Shown here piece after piece: positions 27,101-42,100 of a DNA stretch of 64,000 bases. Position numbers and translations under genes: made by a program. This stretch comes from Anseranas semipalmata (Eukaryota; Chordata; Aves; Anseriformes; Anseranatidae): assembly GCA_013399115.1 (NCBI GenBank), contig VXAA01000859.1:468430-532429 (forward strand), written 5' to 3'. The notes under the pieces were generated by a model. That model did no database searches and had not been told where the DNA came from. It worked only from the letters and a program-made list of their open reading frames with translations. Positions within the stretch are counted from its first letter, which is position 1. Every line of letters begins with the position of its first letter.

Positions 27101-30100
27101 AAAGAAATTGGAAAAAAAAAAAACACACACAACTTGCTTGACTAAACTCCCAGGATTCTCATGCTACACTGGATAAAATAATACTGGAGAAGGAAATTTC
27201 AGATCAAAGTTCCTATTAGCAGATACAATTATAAAAAAAAAAAAAAAGAAGGATGAGGAGGTAGGGAAGAAGAAAGAAGTATAATATGATCTCTGCAATG
27301 TAATGAAATGTCCATAACAAATTGTTACCTGTATCTTTGTATACAAAACTTGAGCTGAATTCCAGAGATTATTCTTATGGGAAGAAAAAAAAGGTGACCT
27401 AATGCGCTGTTTGGTAACCCAGGCCTTACCGAAAATTGTGCGTGGGGTACACAACACGATTCAAAACCGTTTGGTTTCTCATACAAAGGAACTGTCTGTG
27501 AAGCCTGGTACCCTCATGACGCTGGCCCATATTCTCTGGAGGTACTCTTTGTAGGTCCATCTCCAAGTATTTCAGCACATCAGTTCCATTTAATGCTGCA
27601 AATATAGTAGTCCATTGAGAGACGAGACAATTAAAGGAAGTAATTTATATAAAAGCTATTTGATCTCCTCCAAAGGTGTCGTCCCCTCTAACAAGTATCA
27701 TTTTGAGAGATAACATCACATATACAACATGTTTATACTATCTAAAAAATAAAATGCGAAGAACACTGGAAGCACTCAGCCCGCAGCCCCACTTCCTTTA
27801 ATGCAAACACAATATACCTCCCTTACTGACTGCATGACATTCCACTTGCGTTGCATACTTGCTTATAAAACTGGGTGCTTCAGAAAGAAAACAATTAATG
27901 GTCATCAGATGCTTAGTTACATGTATTATAGTTAGCATTGAACTGAGGATGGAAATTTCGGTAGCAATACATAAGGGTAAGCATAGGAGTAGACCTGCTA
28001 TTTGCCAATGCTTTTTGACTCATTTTCAAGCCCACCATCTCATTCATCTTGCTGGGAGAGGGGAACCTTGAAAAACCACAGACTGACAACTATGTCTCAT
28101 TAAAGGGTGCACAGTGTGCTCAAAAGTTTCCTTAAACACTTCAAGCTCTAAGGATCATGTGTTTTTCATCAGTAGTCTTGGCTCTTAGACTGGAAACAGC
28201 TTGAGAAGAGCTGGGTGGAAGGTATATGCTAGCTGACTGGGAGATAACATAGTTGGCACTGCTGCACCAAGCCTGTCCAAACTTCACGAAGGAGCACCTG
28301 GGCATAGAGCACTTCAGCTCTCCTCCTCAAAGACCACTGGTTAAACACATGCTTGAGTTCATGCTTCTGCATAAATAATGCTGAGACCGTACTGGAGTAT
28401 AGACTTAGATCAACTGACATTGCAGACACACCTTACAAAAATACCCATTTTTAATACAATTACTGGCCTCATCCAAAGTTGCTGAGGTCAAGAAGGCCTA
28501 TAGGCTTCACCAGGTTTGAGACTCAAGGCAACACCAATTTCTACACCATGCAACTACTGACAGGATAACACAAATTTTAGCATATCTGCAGAACATGAGA
28601 GAATGGGTGACGCCTGAGGAGAAAAAGACGTATGCTTAGGGATTGTTTCATAAAAATGATCAGTCAAAAAGAATGAGAATATGCTACATTTTAAGAACTT
28701 CTGCTAAGGAAACATATTTAAATGTCTCAGCTCCCACTCCCTGGGTAATGAAATACTTTGTTTTATACTTATTTGTCCAGAATTTAGGTTCAAAACGGTA
28801 TTTGGACTATTAGCACTATTCTAAGAGTTTAACAAGTTTAATGTGTTTCTCTATAGCTGCAAGCCAGTAATACTTTGTTGTTAAGGTTGGACAATATTCC
28901 CTCTCAAACCAAAATTAATGTAGCAAATCGATTATAATTTTTCAATGATCCTTATCCATTTGAATGAGCGCTACTTTACCAAAAGGCCCAGTGGAGTCAG
29001 TTAGTCTACACATCATTAAAAAGGACTTCGTGGACCTACCCAACTCTAAAGTCTTTGGCTGACCTGATTTTGCTAAAATACCACTTTTAACAAAGATCAC
29101 AATGCTTTGACTCTCTAAATACAAATGCCTGGTTACATATATTTTATTTTGTATTGTACTTTATATATTTGATTGGTAAACCTCAGAAAGGATCTCGCAT
29201 GTTGCTGCAATGATGATCAACAATGTAATTTTAAAATTAGATTTATTCATTATGGGTTTAATTCACTTTTCTCTGAATAAAGCCAGAGTAAATCAACTTA
29301 TACAGCCGTGTGAGCAAAATATAACTCTCTTCTGGAGCAAGAGAGAGGGAGTAGAGTTATACAGCAGACCTCCACGGTCATAAGGCCATGGTCCAGAATA
29401 GCATGGATGACCTCCATGGCCATACGGCTGAGATCCAGAATGAAATGGCTCACTCACTCACCTGCAGACTATTTTTCTGTTTCTACAGCACTGCCCTAGT
29501 CTTGGCAGATTGGTTTATTTTTGAGACACCTTGTCCATCTCTCAAGCATATCCAGTTATCGGTGTCTTTTCTTCTTTAAAGGAAAATTCAGATGGCACAA
29601 ACAGATGCCATTTATTCAGAAAATATTCTCTTATGTGATATATATTTCAAAAAACAGCCCTGTTACTTAGGCTAATCTCTTCTATGTTAAGCCCAAACAA
29701 ATGCTAGCCAAAAGACATTTTGTTCACACAGACACATTTACAGTCACAATATTATTTCCTAGATGTTACTTTTGATTCAAGAAAGTTTAAAAACTTATAT
29801 TCTGGTGAAAGATAACCTTCCTAGAAATGTTTCATTTCATGAAATGAGAACCATCTGCCAATCATGTTAAAAGAGTAGAAGTAGCAACTTTTTCATGCAG
29901 CTATGGATTTGCTATCGAAACATGCAAACATATATAAATAAAATCCACACTTAATAGACATGTAATACAAACAGCACTACGTAGATCTAAACTAGAACCA
30001 GAAACATTTTTTAAATTGCTTCTTTAAACTGCAATCATCTTTCTTCTGGAACAATTTGGATTTAATCTGTCTCTTCAAGTATACAGAATACCCTGTTTTC

Positions 30101-33100
30101 TAAAAACAATTAATTTACCCTGGAAAGTTCATAAGTGAAGTTGCTAGCTAACACTCAACACATCAATCATTACAGAGACCAATGTCTAATACATGGAAAC
30201 AAGGCAAGGGCAAGATTAATACTGCTCAAATTTCTATTCTGATTTAAACAATTTACATGAATTTCATGTTGGTTACCCACAGACTAGAGTGTGGAGTAAT
30301 ACATGCTCATTCATGAGCATGAATTCACATCCAGGAAAATCAAACAAAAACAAAAGAAGTAGTACAAATACACACAAACAGCCTTTGAACCCTAATCTTT
30401 TAGCTACAGCCAGGAAGTGTTTAGCACAGCTGCTGAGATGCTGTTTTGAAGATAAAATATTCATTTAATGTGTATAGATTTTATGTACGAATACATGACT
30501 ACATCCAGTGGACCTAATAAAATCGTAGTTAGTTTTTCCAATGTTAACTTTATGGAAGCCTTATTTTTCTTGTAGTTTCACTCCCCTCTAACCTCCTATG
30601 CAGCTTTATTTCTTAAGTTTTCTTTGAATTGTCACAAGACTGTCACCCATAGCATTCCAGAGCTCAGGCAAAACAGAAAACCTTCTCTTTCCATCTGAAT
30701 TGGGCTTCCAGTTATCGACAGATAAAAGTGAGCGAAACTGGACTGTTTCCTAAAATAATGGACCACAATGAATTTTCCAGTCCTGGAAACACAGTTCTTG
30801 TGGCTAAATATAAGCAAATGAGGGGCTCCCTTGAAGTGAAGGAAGTTGCTCATATGCACTGTGTTAAGCTTGTGCCTCAAGGCTCTGGGACCTCAGTGCC
30901 CCAGACCTTTGCCTTCATTGGCAATACCAGCAAAAGCAGTTCTCACCCGAAATTCATTTCACCATTGCCGCCCCAGCCGTGCCAATGCATTGCAGAACCA
31001 CATGCTGGCTGCAGGAGCCAGCTGGGTTTCAATCAACTCTGCCCAGAGGAAAGGTTGTACGGAAAACCCAGCCCTGCAGTTCCTAGCCCTGAACAAAGGC
31101 AATCCAGTGCAAGGAGCTGCCACAGTCACGCAGATAGAGAGCCTGGGTGAATTTGACAAGCAGTGCAACTGCAATGGACCTAGTGACTAATTCATGCCCT
31201 GCAGCAGACGAAACCCTGATGGAGAGAGTGGTTGCTCATCCCTTCTCTCTGACAGAGGTTGCCAGCCAAAGCTGGGAAAATTTAATTGTTCTTTGAAAGC
31301 TACTGCTTACAACCCAGTCTGTTCTGAGAAACCAAAATATTCTGAGTTGAAAATGGTCACGGTTTGAGAGATTTTCTGGACAATTTTCACTTGCCCTCAG
31401 TGCCCCAGGTCCCACAGAAAAGGAAGGACTGCACCAAGGGAGGCAGGAGCAGCCTGGCAGAGCATGGCCAGCCACGAGTTAAAGCCTGGAGGCTTCACGA
31501 GACCCAGCTCTCTGGATGGAACTTCACCCAGACAGTAACCATGGGACATCTCACTGGCACAGCTGGCGGGACTTACGAGAGCTGCACTGAGCTGTTTGCT
31601 GGGGACATATATGTGACTTGCTCATCCACGTGAAAAACATATGCCAAGGTCTTTTAATGAGGATTACATGCCACGTCTGATAAGAGAACATGTTACTGTA
31701 TTCCCTCTTCCAAGATAATCCAGACAGGTTGTCAAGTACAGACTGGGTCAATAGCATGTATTTTTATCTTTTTAAGATTCCTCAGAAAACAGAGAAACAC
31801 AGCAAAACCCCTATGAAAGAGCTGATGGCTCTTGTATTTTGACATGACTTTACTCTGGCTTTGGGATGATAAACTTTCTCACACATTTGATTAATGTAAC
31901 TAGCTTAACTGATTAATCACTTTGCCTCCTAGCAGTTCCTTCCTGCTTATATCCAAGGAAACAGTCAATTAGGACTATAATTAATTCTTCCTCTCATGAT
32001 GGGGTAAATTTGGAAGGTTGTGACCACATGAATGCAGGCAGTGCAGCTGGTTAATCTGCAACCCTGAGCCTCATGCTCCTAATGAGCAAACTACAGCTCT
32101 TGTACTTCAAACAACAGGCAAAATACCCAAATCCTCTACAGGCTGTTTGGATACCTCCAAAATAACATGTGGAGGAAATACAACATTTAATCAGGCAGTT
32201 ACACTGAAAAACTATGAATGTGCTTTTATGTCAAAGATGCATTAATGCATAACTCAACAGAAACCATCAGAAACTGCAAGACAAAACAAAATAGTGCAAA
32301 TTAGTAAAATTGATTGAACAAATCCAACTGAGTACACACAGCTAGAGAAATGAGATTAAAAGTTTTAGCTCAAAGATAACAATGGAAAGCTTTATCCCAG
32401 ATATAATACAGATTCTCCATCATGATATTTTTAAAATCTAAACTAGTTGTTTTTGCAAAATAAACTCCACCACAACAACTGACCTTGGAAAGCAGAAATT
32501 CATCCAGGGAACCTGCAGCCACAAGCTGTTCAAAACTCAGAGCTACCACAACCCCTTCTGACCTTGAAGTAGAAGTGTTCAGCAAGCATTTAAGGAAGAA
32601 TCCAGAGAATATTTTAGTAGTTTGACTGCACTCTTATAATTTCCAGTGATTTACCAGCATTACAGGAGTTTCTAGAAGATGTCAATCTGATAACATTAAC
32701 TCTGCAAAATATACAGACCACCTCCTCCAAGCTGCCATAAGGCTGGAGATTCTTTGGTTATTTTTGTGAAGTAGTTTTTGAGAACACGTTCTAAGCATCT
32801 AAAAACTATTCCGGCTGGTCACACCATGTGAAATTTATACTACTTCAAATGTTTTAATGTATTTTTACATTGAGCGTGATTTGTTTCATAAATCTGGTGA
32901 AGGCGAGAGACATAGGCAGATTAACAAACTAGTGGGAATAAACTTCTGAAATTACGAGTGAGCTAAAAAAGATGTCTTAATTAAAATTTTCTGGAATAAG
33001 CAGAGAGGTGATACTGAGTTCCATAAACACAAATTCGCCCTCAGAGCAACAGATCTGGATCAGACTTCAGATTGAGGGGTTTGGTTTCCTGCCCAGATCA

Positions 33101-36100
33101 GCTGCAGAGCAATTTCATGAAATTACCACAATTCAAGAGAGAGACATGACAAAAATCTTAACCCCTCTTTCGCTTCAACCTTAAAAAAATAAAATAAAAA
33201 AAAGGCTGAATTTACATACAGTTTAATCAGGTCTGTACTTCACTCCTTGGAACATTCCAAATGGAAATATCATCAACATAATCCAAGTCAGCCTTACCTC
33301 CAGGCACTCAGCTCCCCACCCCTCTCCTCCCCCTTCTTCTTTTAATCCCAGTGAAAGGAAAAATTGCTAACAAACATGCTAAGTAACATGCCAGTTCCAT
33401 ATCGCTCATCATTATTTACACGGAAACACCAAATGGGTACTTAAAATAATGATAATAGTGAGCTGGTAATTTGATCACAGATTCCAGATGATTTCCAATG
33501 TTTAAGGCATTAACCACAATAAAGTTTGATTTATTATTACATTTTCTCTATTTATTCTCCCATGAATGGAATAAAACCTGTGTCACAAAGGAGCAGCTAA
33601 GTAAGACAACAATAACCTTTTATTACCCTGCAAATGTATAAACATGTGCAGCAAGAAAAGCACTGGATATACTTTTAATTAAAATCAAAAATACTTATTT
33701 TCAATCAAATAATATTTTAAATAACCACTCAAAAAAAAAAAAATCAAGTTAACTCCATGCCAATTTTTTTTTTTTCTCAAATAACCAAACAGATGTCCCA
33801 GTGAAATTTGCCATTATTCTTTCCAGGAGAACAGCAGCCATGATTTTTCCAATAACTTTAACAGAGTTCATTCCAATTCTGCTTTCCTGGACAATGTACT
33901 AGGAAAAAATGGGAAATTGCTTTCCTGAACATTTCTTATGCGGAAAATACCATTAAATCAATCTTCATTGATACTACAACAACAGATTGAGCGGGCAAGC
34001 GCCATATTCTCTGTGCTACTCTATGTATTTGTTGTTTACTTTTCTTAAAACTCTTACGTTATTGCAATTAGTAGCATATCATACACAAGATACCACTGTA
34101 TAGTTAGGTGGCCACAAATATACATCTATTATTATGCCTACACAGAACAGTGTCTCTGTCTCTACTCAGTACATACTACTTCAATATAATTATTTCTAAG
34201 TTTTCTATAAGTTTTCTATCGTCAACATTTTCTGTCTGTGTTTTCCTATGCATTCTGAAAAACATTACGGGAAGCATGCTGCTGAACTCTTCCTCTTTTT
34301 TAGATTTTGATTTCTGAACTAAATTTGTAATGAATGCAAATGCCAGTCCTTCAGGTAAGGACAACTACTGCAGCTGTTCACAAAATCAGGGAGGGAACAA
34401 CAACAAATACAGTGAAATCTAAGGAACAAGATATTTTGTTGATACTGATTGAATGTTACTAATAGGAAACAGAGTCAAAGTAAATGAATAGTTAATTAGA
34501 TTTTTGTCAAGACGACATGTGAGGTGCACTGGAGACATTCTAGTATCAACCTAAACACCTTAGAAAATGAACGTATCCTACTAGCACATTGCTGACACAG
34601 ATGTAGGCTGGCAGCTTAGCAACTGACCCCTGATTTTATCAGCACCTAGAAATGAAGTCTACCTCCTGTCAGGAAACCATGCAAATGGGAAGTCCAAGGC
34701 ACTGATCACTGTTCCAAGTCACTGATCTAACAGAGACAGCAAAGCCTGGACTGGGAGCTCTAACAATTACTTGGAGAAACACCCACTTAGAGTGGCCTCC
34801 TGGATCACCCAGCACTGCCAGCTAGATCCTTTCATTTTCCTTTGGTTGCAGACATTGCCAGCTGGTTGAAAAAAAGGTGAATCTGAGCTTAAACGCACTC
34901 CCCCAAATCCCCTGCACGTATTTAGTATGGTACTTCTGCTCTCAAAGAAGGAACATTCATTTCAAGATGGCTTAAAGGCTTCTGAAAAAATACATTTCCC
35001 CCCGGGTCCAGCAAGCATCCGATGGGAGTACTGCCACTTTGGTGGCAAAGGCACTCCCCCACAATCACTCTCCAAGGTGTCCCAGTCCACATTTCCTCCT
35101 GCCCGAACCCCAACAGCATAAAATAATCAAATCATTTTCATGCCACTTGGCTGATTCCTCCTATGGTTTAATAGCAGATGAACAGTAAGAAAATAAGCGG
35201 TCATGTTTGTTTATGCAGTCACATTTGTTTGGTATTGTAAACAAAGTTGTAAAATCCCCTGCATATTTCTTTCAATCCTTTTCACAGAACTTCTGCTCTT
35301 ATTGTAACATCTGACTTAGGACAAGAAAAAGCATTTTGAACACTAGGCTGATAAATATTTACTTGTCCAATCAGAAAAGCACAGGACAGTTTGAATGTAC
35401 AGTTCTACAACAGCTATAAGGTATTCTAATATGAAAAAGGTTTTTTCCTTGCAAAAGTTTTAATTTAATAATGAACAAAAATTACATGGTATGGTTTCCA
35501 CACTGATTACTCTTACCAAGTTCTTAAAAATATAAACACGAATCTATCATTACAGAATCCCACCCCTTCACCGTAGTACTAAATGGTCTCACCATATTTT
35601 ACTGTATTTAGTCCCACTTCCACCTTGACTTTTCAGGAATCTTATCCCCATTTTACACCCGGAGAACTGGGGCACAGAAAGGTTAAGGACTATACCTAAA
35701 TGGGTTTTGCTAAAAAAACTACATCCATCGGGTAAAATCTCTAACGCAGATGTGTCTGCAGTACAGACCTAATCCATCAACAAACCGTGCCTTTAAGGAT
35801 ATAATTTCCTTTGCAAAGAGGAGCTGGAAGCAGTAAGGGGGTTATGATCCAAATACAAAGTTCCTCTCTAAGAGCGCTTTGCATTGACAGTCCTAATACA
35901 CTGCATACCAGAGGACCTAGGGGACTTAACCAAAACCACACACCCTGCTTTGTCACAGGCACCTCGTTTAACTGAGGTCTAATAAATAATAGATTAAAGC
36001 CCTGGCCGTGATATCATCTCTTCTCTTGCCATGATTCTTGTAAAATTGTACAAAAAGATGAAAAAAAAATCTCTTTATGAAAGTAGATACAAAGATATTA

Positions 36101-39100
36101 AAAAAAAAAAGCATTAGAGCAGGACTTTGCTCAGATGATAGCTGCTAATGGCCGGGGCATGCTCCACAGGGAGCATCTCCTGAGCAACTGGAGGAGAGTG
36201 CCCTGCTCGCACACAGCGCCTGGAAGCAGCCCGGGCCCCGTGGGGCGCTGCAGGTCCCGCGCCTCCTCTGGGCTCACCGACTGCAGAGCAGGGCTGCGGC
36301 AGGGGATGGCCAAAGACAAGGACCGCAGGGCATGTCGCACGGCTCCCTGCTGCTTGATGAGCATCACCCACTGCTGGCTTAAATTACAGGGATTCAGCCA
36401 GCACAACAGTAGTATTACTGAAGTAGTTTTGAATCGGACTCTTAGGTGTTCCTGAGTTCCAAGATTTTTTGGTACTTTTCCACCAAAATAAGAAGGGTCT
36501 GATAGGAAATGATCATCACAAACATCAGCAGCTGCTATGCATAGATGGTACTGATATGGAGACAGCTGGGTACACATTTCTGCGGTCATTTCCTTGATGA
36601 ATAGAGTGCACTGTTGCACATAAAAATGGCATTGTGAGCCTCTCTGGAAACACTATAGGTTCAATCTTGATTTGACTGACTAAGACTTGCCTTTGAGACA
36701 GAATGACTCCAAAATCTGTCAATCCTTCTCCTACTGGCATTCCACTCCTAGGAATGGTGGTGGCTTTCACCAGCAACTCTTCAAACCTGTAAGACATGCA
36801 TCTGACTGTGCAGAAGGTCACAACTGACAAGTCACTTAAGTGCACAGAGAACAGAGGTTTTAAAAAGAGTATCTGTTCTGCCAGCTAGGTCCTTGCCCCA
36901 GCAGGAGCCAGAAAAACACGTCCCAAGCCCTCTGGGAAAACTGAACTGCTAAGTGCTCTGGGCAGGCGATCCAGGACAGTTGGCAAAGCAGCATGCGAGT
37001 GAAAGAGGAAATCTCCTCAAAGGCTAAAAGGGAAAGGGGCAAAATGTGAGCGTGCTGGAGTGTGCTCCCACAATGTCATTATTGAAAGGGAAGCTAATGG
37101 GTCTTCCCCTCATCTACAGGATGTGTTCTCCTCCCCCCCATAAGCTATCATTTAAAGAATCAACTAGTACTAACCAAGCATGCTATTAGCTGCTGATATT
37201 TAATAATACAGGAACAGAAGCTACAGCCCTGGACTTGCCAGGCCTCTTGATTAAGGGCAGCACTGTAACTAACAGTGCCTTTGGCACTTTGACAGTTTCA
37301 GGAGGTTAGTGCACATTTCTGACAGGATATGCACATCAGTGCTTTACTGAATCACTGACCAACCATTCTGGACAAAACCCTGTGGTTTCAGAAATACATC
37401 AACGAAATTATGAAATTTGCTCACAAGGTACTGCTTCTGACCTTTAGATATGGGAGAGTGGGACAGCAGCTACAAGTCTCAGACAGTTGAATTTCCCCAC
37501 TGTATCAATAAAACGAATATTCAGTAATAGATATACTGGTGAACCAGTCAAAAAACACCCAGGAATGATCGACACACCAGTACCCCTGGCACAAAGAGGG
37601 CAACTGTCAATAACACAGAGAGCTGATGAACAGAAACTCAGAGGCCCTTCTAAATTCAAACAATCTAGGTCAGTAAACAGAAAAATCTCAGAGCAAGGAC
37701 ACAGTAATTTCTTTCTGTAGAAACCACATTTATGCCCTGTGCCACATTCTGAATACTAAAATCGGTTATGGAGGTCTCAGCCCTCAGAAAACTAATCAAA
37801 ACAAAACTAAAAAAAAAAAAAACCACACACACACACAACCCTGCAAAACCATTTCCACAAAAGCAACAATCCAAGCTACAGAAATTTTGGAAGAAGATAC
37901 CACCTATATTAACCAGCTACAAGCTTTTATAAGTTGTAAAAACACAAGGGCAGATATACAAGAAAATGTATGAGCAGATGCAAAAGCAAGACTGAAACTT
38001 AGGAAAATAGTTTTCCAAGCTTCCTTCTAGTGAGATGAATTAGACCGTGGAACATCCTCATCGCCTGGGAAAGGGTGAACCAAGTTGGAGAGAATGCTGG
38101 AAATGCATACTGCAGAGAAACTTTGAAATCAGATGCTTTCAAAAGTCCTTTCCATCTTTAACACTTATTACTCTAATATTATTCTACAACTAGCAGGTCT
38201 AAAGTGTTATACAATTATATAGTTTCCATATTTCCACGGAAACACGGATGGGATATTTGTCACTGCAAAACTGCTTCTACCAGGCAAGCTACAGTAGCTC
38301 AAAGAAACAAGATAAACCAGGCAGAGATGTCAGAGCTCTCCCGCTGAGTGCTTTAGTCTGAGCACTCAGTTTAGCAACATGAAGATGTTTATGCTGGCTG
38401 CAAGAGGACTTCAAATGGCTTGTCTACAGAAATTACTTTAGAGGAATATTATACATGACATCATCCAACTACATTAAGTCAGTTCAATTACTGCTAATCA
38501 ACTTAGAATATATCTGTGTAGTTATTTTTAGAGGTTTTACTGAGGTTTATTAGGAGAACATATTCTAGCACTCCCTTTATTAAGATGCCATGATGTTCAA
38601 CTATTTTGAAGTAAGACAATTTGATTTTGTGTCTTTTGTGTAACATTGAGATTTCTCAACAGTTTTATCCTTTCTTACACTCTGCAGGGCTAGTTACTTC
38701 TAAGGGCAAATGTCCATTGATTAACAATGAAAACATACTGGTTGCAGAGAATTTAATTAGAGGATAGACTACAGATTGCCAGGTCTAACTATCCAGGAAT
38801 TTGCTTCTCCCTTCTCATCTGAGGCTCGAGGAAAATCCTGACAGCATTCAAAGCAGTAATGTTTCTTGTTTTCAGTACTCACTCTAACATACCGTGTGCA
38901 GAGTACAGCAAGGTTCCCAATAAACACACTGGCATAGACAGTTCTACATTTTGGACACTGGATGCTGCTGGGATGCAGGACCACTGGTTTGACTGAACAG
39001 AAGCTTTACGTTTTCTTTTGTGACTTGCAGGCGGAGCAGCTCCCTGGTCTGAAGCAAGGCACAAAGCCCAGTCCTCGCGCAGTGCCATGGCTAAGGACAG

Positions 39101-42100
39101 CCAAGCTCTTTCCCCGCAGTCAGCGTGCCATACTGCAGTGTCAGTACTGCAGCTGCAGAGGGGCTCTGTGCACCCCTGCGGGTACTGCGGTGAGTGCAGC
39201 TGTGCACACAGCCTCGGCAGTACAGACCTCACGCTACTTGCTACTGTGCAAAAGATACTTAGTATCACATCAGCATGGCAGACAGTGTACCATACAAACA
39301 CTGAATAAGAAAACTTCTCTGCTTATTATGGGAGCAGGAAAGGGGAAACCTTTTCCAGCCTCTTTAGTTTTCTCTCTCATTCTCTTTGAAGTATATCTAG
39401 AAGTCATCTTCTGCTTACCTATTCCACATGGACCTTGTCTTACCTCTCATGCCATAATAAATCAGGAGTGAATCCATAAAAAATAATATTAAGCCAACAT
39501 TAGTGGAGTGAAGATAAATTAAAGAGAAGGCAAGACAAAAAAAAAANCTCTCTACTTCCATACACTTTTTAGGCTAGCTTTTATTGCTTGACCAACATTT
39601 TTTAAGGGTCTGTTTTGCTTTCTATACACATGTAACTCCCATTACTGTCAGTGGAAATTATGTATTCACATCAGTAGCAAAACAGACTGCAGGATATTTA
39701 GCTCTCTAAGGTATCCATGTCCCCGTTACAGTCATGTTTCAGGAGAAAAGCCAACAAACGTATTTGGAATTCTGCCTTTAAACAAACACTATTTTACAAC
39801 AGACACAAGTACAGCCTGCTTCTTCTAAATGGAAGTAATACCCAAGAGAGTCCTACTTAAACCAATGAAAGAGAGAATTGACAGCATTCATCTTTTTCCA
39901 CCATTCCAAATGTTTCAGTCTCACACGATAAAAGTGATAAGAAATATCACTGAAGAGAAACAAATAAAGACGTGATTCTCCAGTAAGCTGTATGCTGAAA
40001 TGGTTAAATATTTACAGCAATGTTTGAAAATAGCAAACAAAGCAACCTTGATATTTAGATATTAGAACTAAGAGTCTTCACTATGTTCAGTGCTTTTCCA
40101 TTCACAAAGAGCTTTTTACCATACTAGATCTCTATCTCCATACAATGCAGGAGGAAACAAAGGGTGAAATGGAAGAGAGTTGGCCAACAACTGTGATGAC
40201 AAGGAAACCACATTTCCTAACTCCTCAGCTGACATTTGCTCCACTGTAAGACTTCTTGACTAGTCACTGTGAGGCCGTCTCAGCAACCAGAATCCCATGA
40301 GATCATGCGGGTTATTCATTTCCGCATACGAAATCTCGATATGCAAAAGCTCCCAACTCTGACAATAACCTGTTCTTTCAAGTTTCTGTTATTTTTTACT
40401 GCATGAACAAGTCTCCTCATCCCTCCTCAGATACCTACACTAGTTTTTGTTCTAAGGCATTTATATTCACATGGTTCAAGTGTTCTTATACTTCCAAGGC
40501 TAACAGCAAAAAAATGCACATTAGCGACATCGTATTCATCACCGTATGCCTTAAAATCAGAGGAAAGCACTTGAGTTCCAGTAAGAGCACATCTTTTCAT
40601 TCCACCATTAATCATCTGACACCACCGTGTTTTCCCTAAACCACATTTATTTTTTTATTAAGAAGTTAAATCTAATTATGAATGCAGGGATATAAACTAT
40701 ATAGTGTCTTTGGGCACAGGCACTTGGCCTGCCAGCTTGCTTACCATGTGACTATAAAAGAAATTGTGGTTTCTAAAATTCTCTATTTCCTCAATGAACT
40801 TACTGCACTCTACATGCCAAATGAAATTCTGACAGGGTCTCAAAACCAACACAAAAGGTGAGATTGAGCTAATGGGAGTTTTGCAGCTGAAATCTACAAA
40901 GCTTGATCCTATCCAAAGTTATTTCACATCTATCACAAGGGGAAAATTCATAATAGACCTTAAGCTCCCTTTGAACACCTCTGTTTGAAAAAACAGACCT
41001 GTATTAGCAGTGTATTAGAAGTCACAAATGCTAGTCTAGACATTACAGCTACAGCCTCCTTCTTTAATCTTCTCTGACTCATATATATCTGCATGCACCA
41101 GGTTGTGTTTGTCCACATGGTTTTCTTGGTAAATTTGAATATGTCAAAGACCCTGGCCTGAAAATTGCTCTATAAATATCCACTGCATCAATTTTACTTA
41201 TAAAAGTGATTAACTGAAGAATCTGGGCTGTTACTACCTTGAATAGGAAATAAAATGTCACTCAGCAAGCCATAAATCATGAAAGCTGCTGTTAAATACC
41301 TCAACTACACTACAAGTCGGAAGAACGTAAGCATACTATCCTAGAAAAAAAAGCAACTATACATCTTTGCTACAAAAATATACCAAACACTTGTTTTATT
41401 AATCAGCTACAAACTTTTCAGACAACAGCTAACTTTTTGCAAAGTCTGATTCCCTGATTTACCCTAAAGTGGATGACAATTTGTGGATGCACACATTCAG
41501 GGATTTACTATTTATTTATTTAAGAAGACGAGTAATAAGGATTGGACCAAGTCCTCTGAAGGCAGCAGTTTGTCATAACATCTGTTCAAAAATTGAACTT
41601 TTCTGGTGTCTGGTTATCTTATTTCCTACCACCTTTTAAAAAAATACACCCTCCCCCCCCCNNNNNNNNNNNCCCCCTTCCCTTAATCATTTAACATCCC
41701 AGAAACAAAGAGAACTGCTTGATTCTCAAGTAACATTTTGAATTTGTAAGGAATAAGTAAAACAAATTACTTTGGTAAAATTTACTTATAGTGGAAATAC
41801 ATCTATCATAAGATTAATTTTATCAAGCACTCTGTCAATCAGCTTGCAAAGAAATAATTACAAAATAAAAACAGACTCGGTATATCATATTGTTTTGTGT
41901 AAGGCATTTGTTAAACAGTGTAGCTACATTGTGATAATGGTTTTCACTGTAAATCTGTTTATTTCATTAGTTTTTTTTTTTTTACCCTATTTTCAACAAA
42001 TCTCTTTTGCACGTAGTAGCACAGGAAAAAAGACCACTTTAATAACACAACTCCTATTCTGTTTAACAATGACTGTGAAGGGATGGCATTGAATATTTAT

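Noticed and set aside
30728..31190. 140- and 114-residue plus-strand frames near 31 kb
   Set aside because: They overlap each other in a locally GC-richer stretch, with no recognised domain, splice pattern or promoter. They are within chance expectation for this window size.
38962..39471. 169-residue plus-strand frame
   Set aside because: An overlapping 140-residue frame exists on the other strand and no similarity is recognised. Length is near the expected chance maximum.
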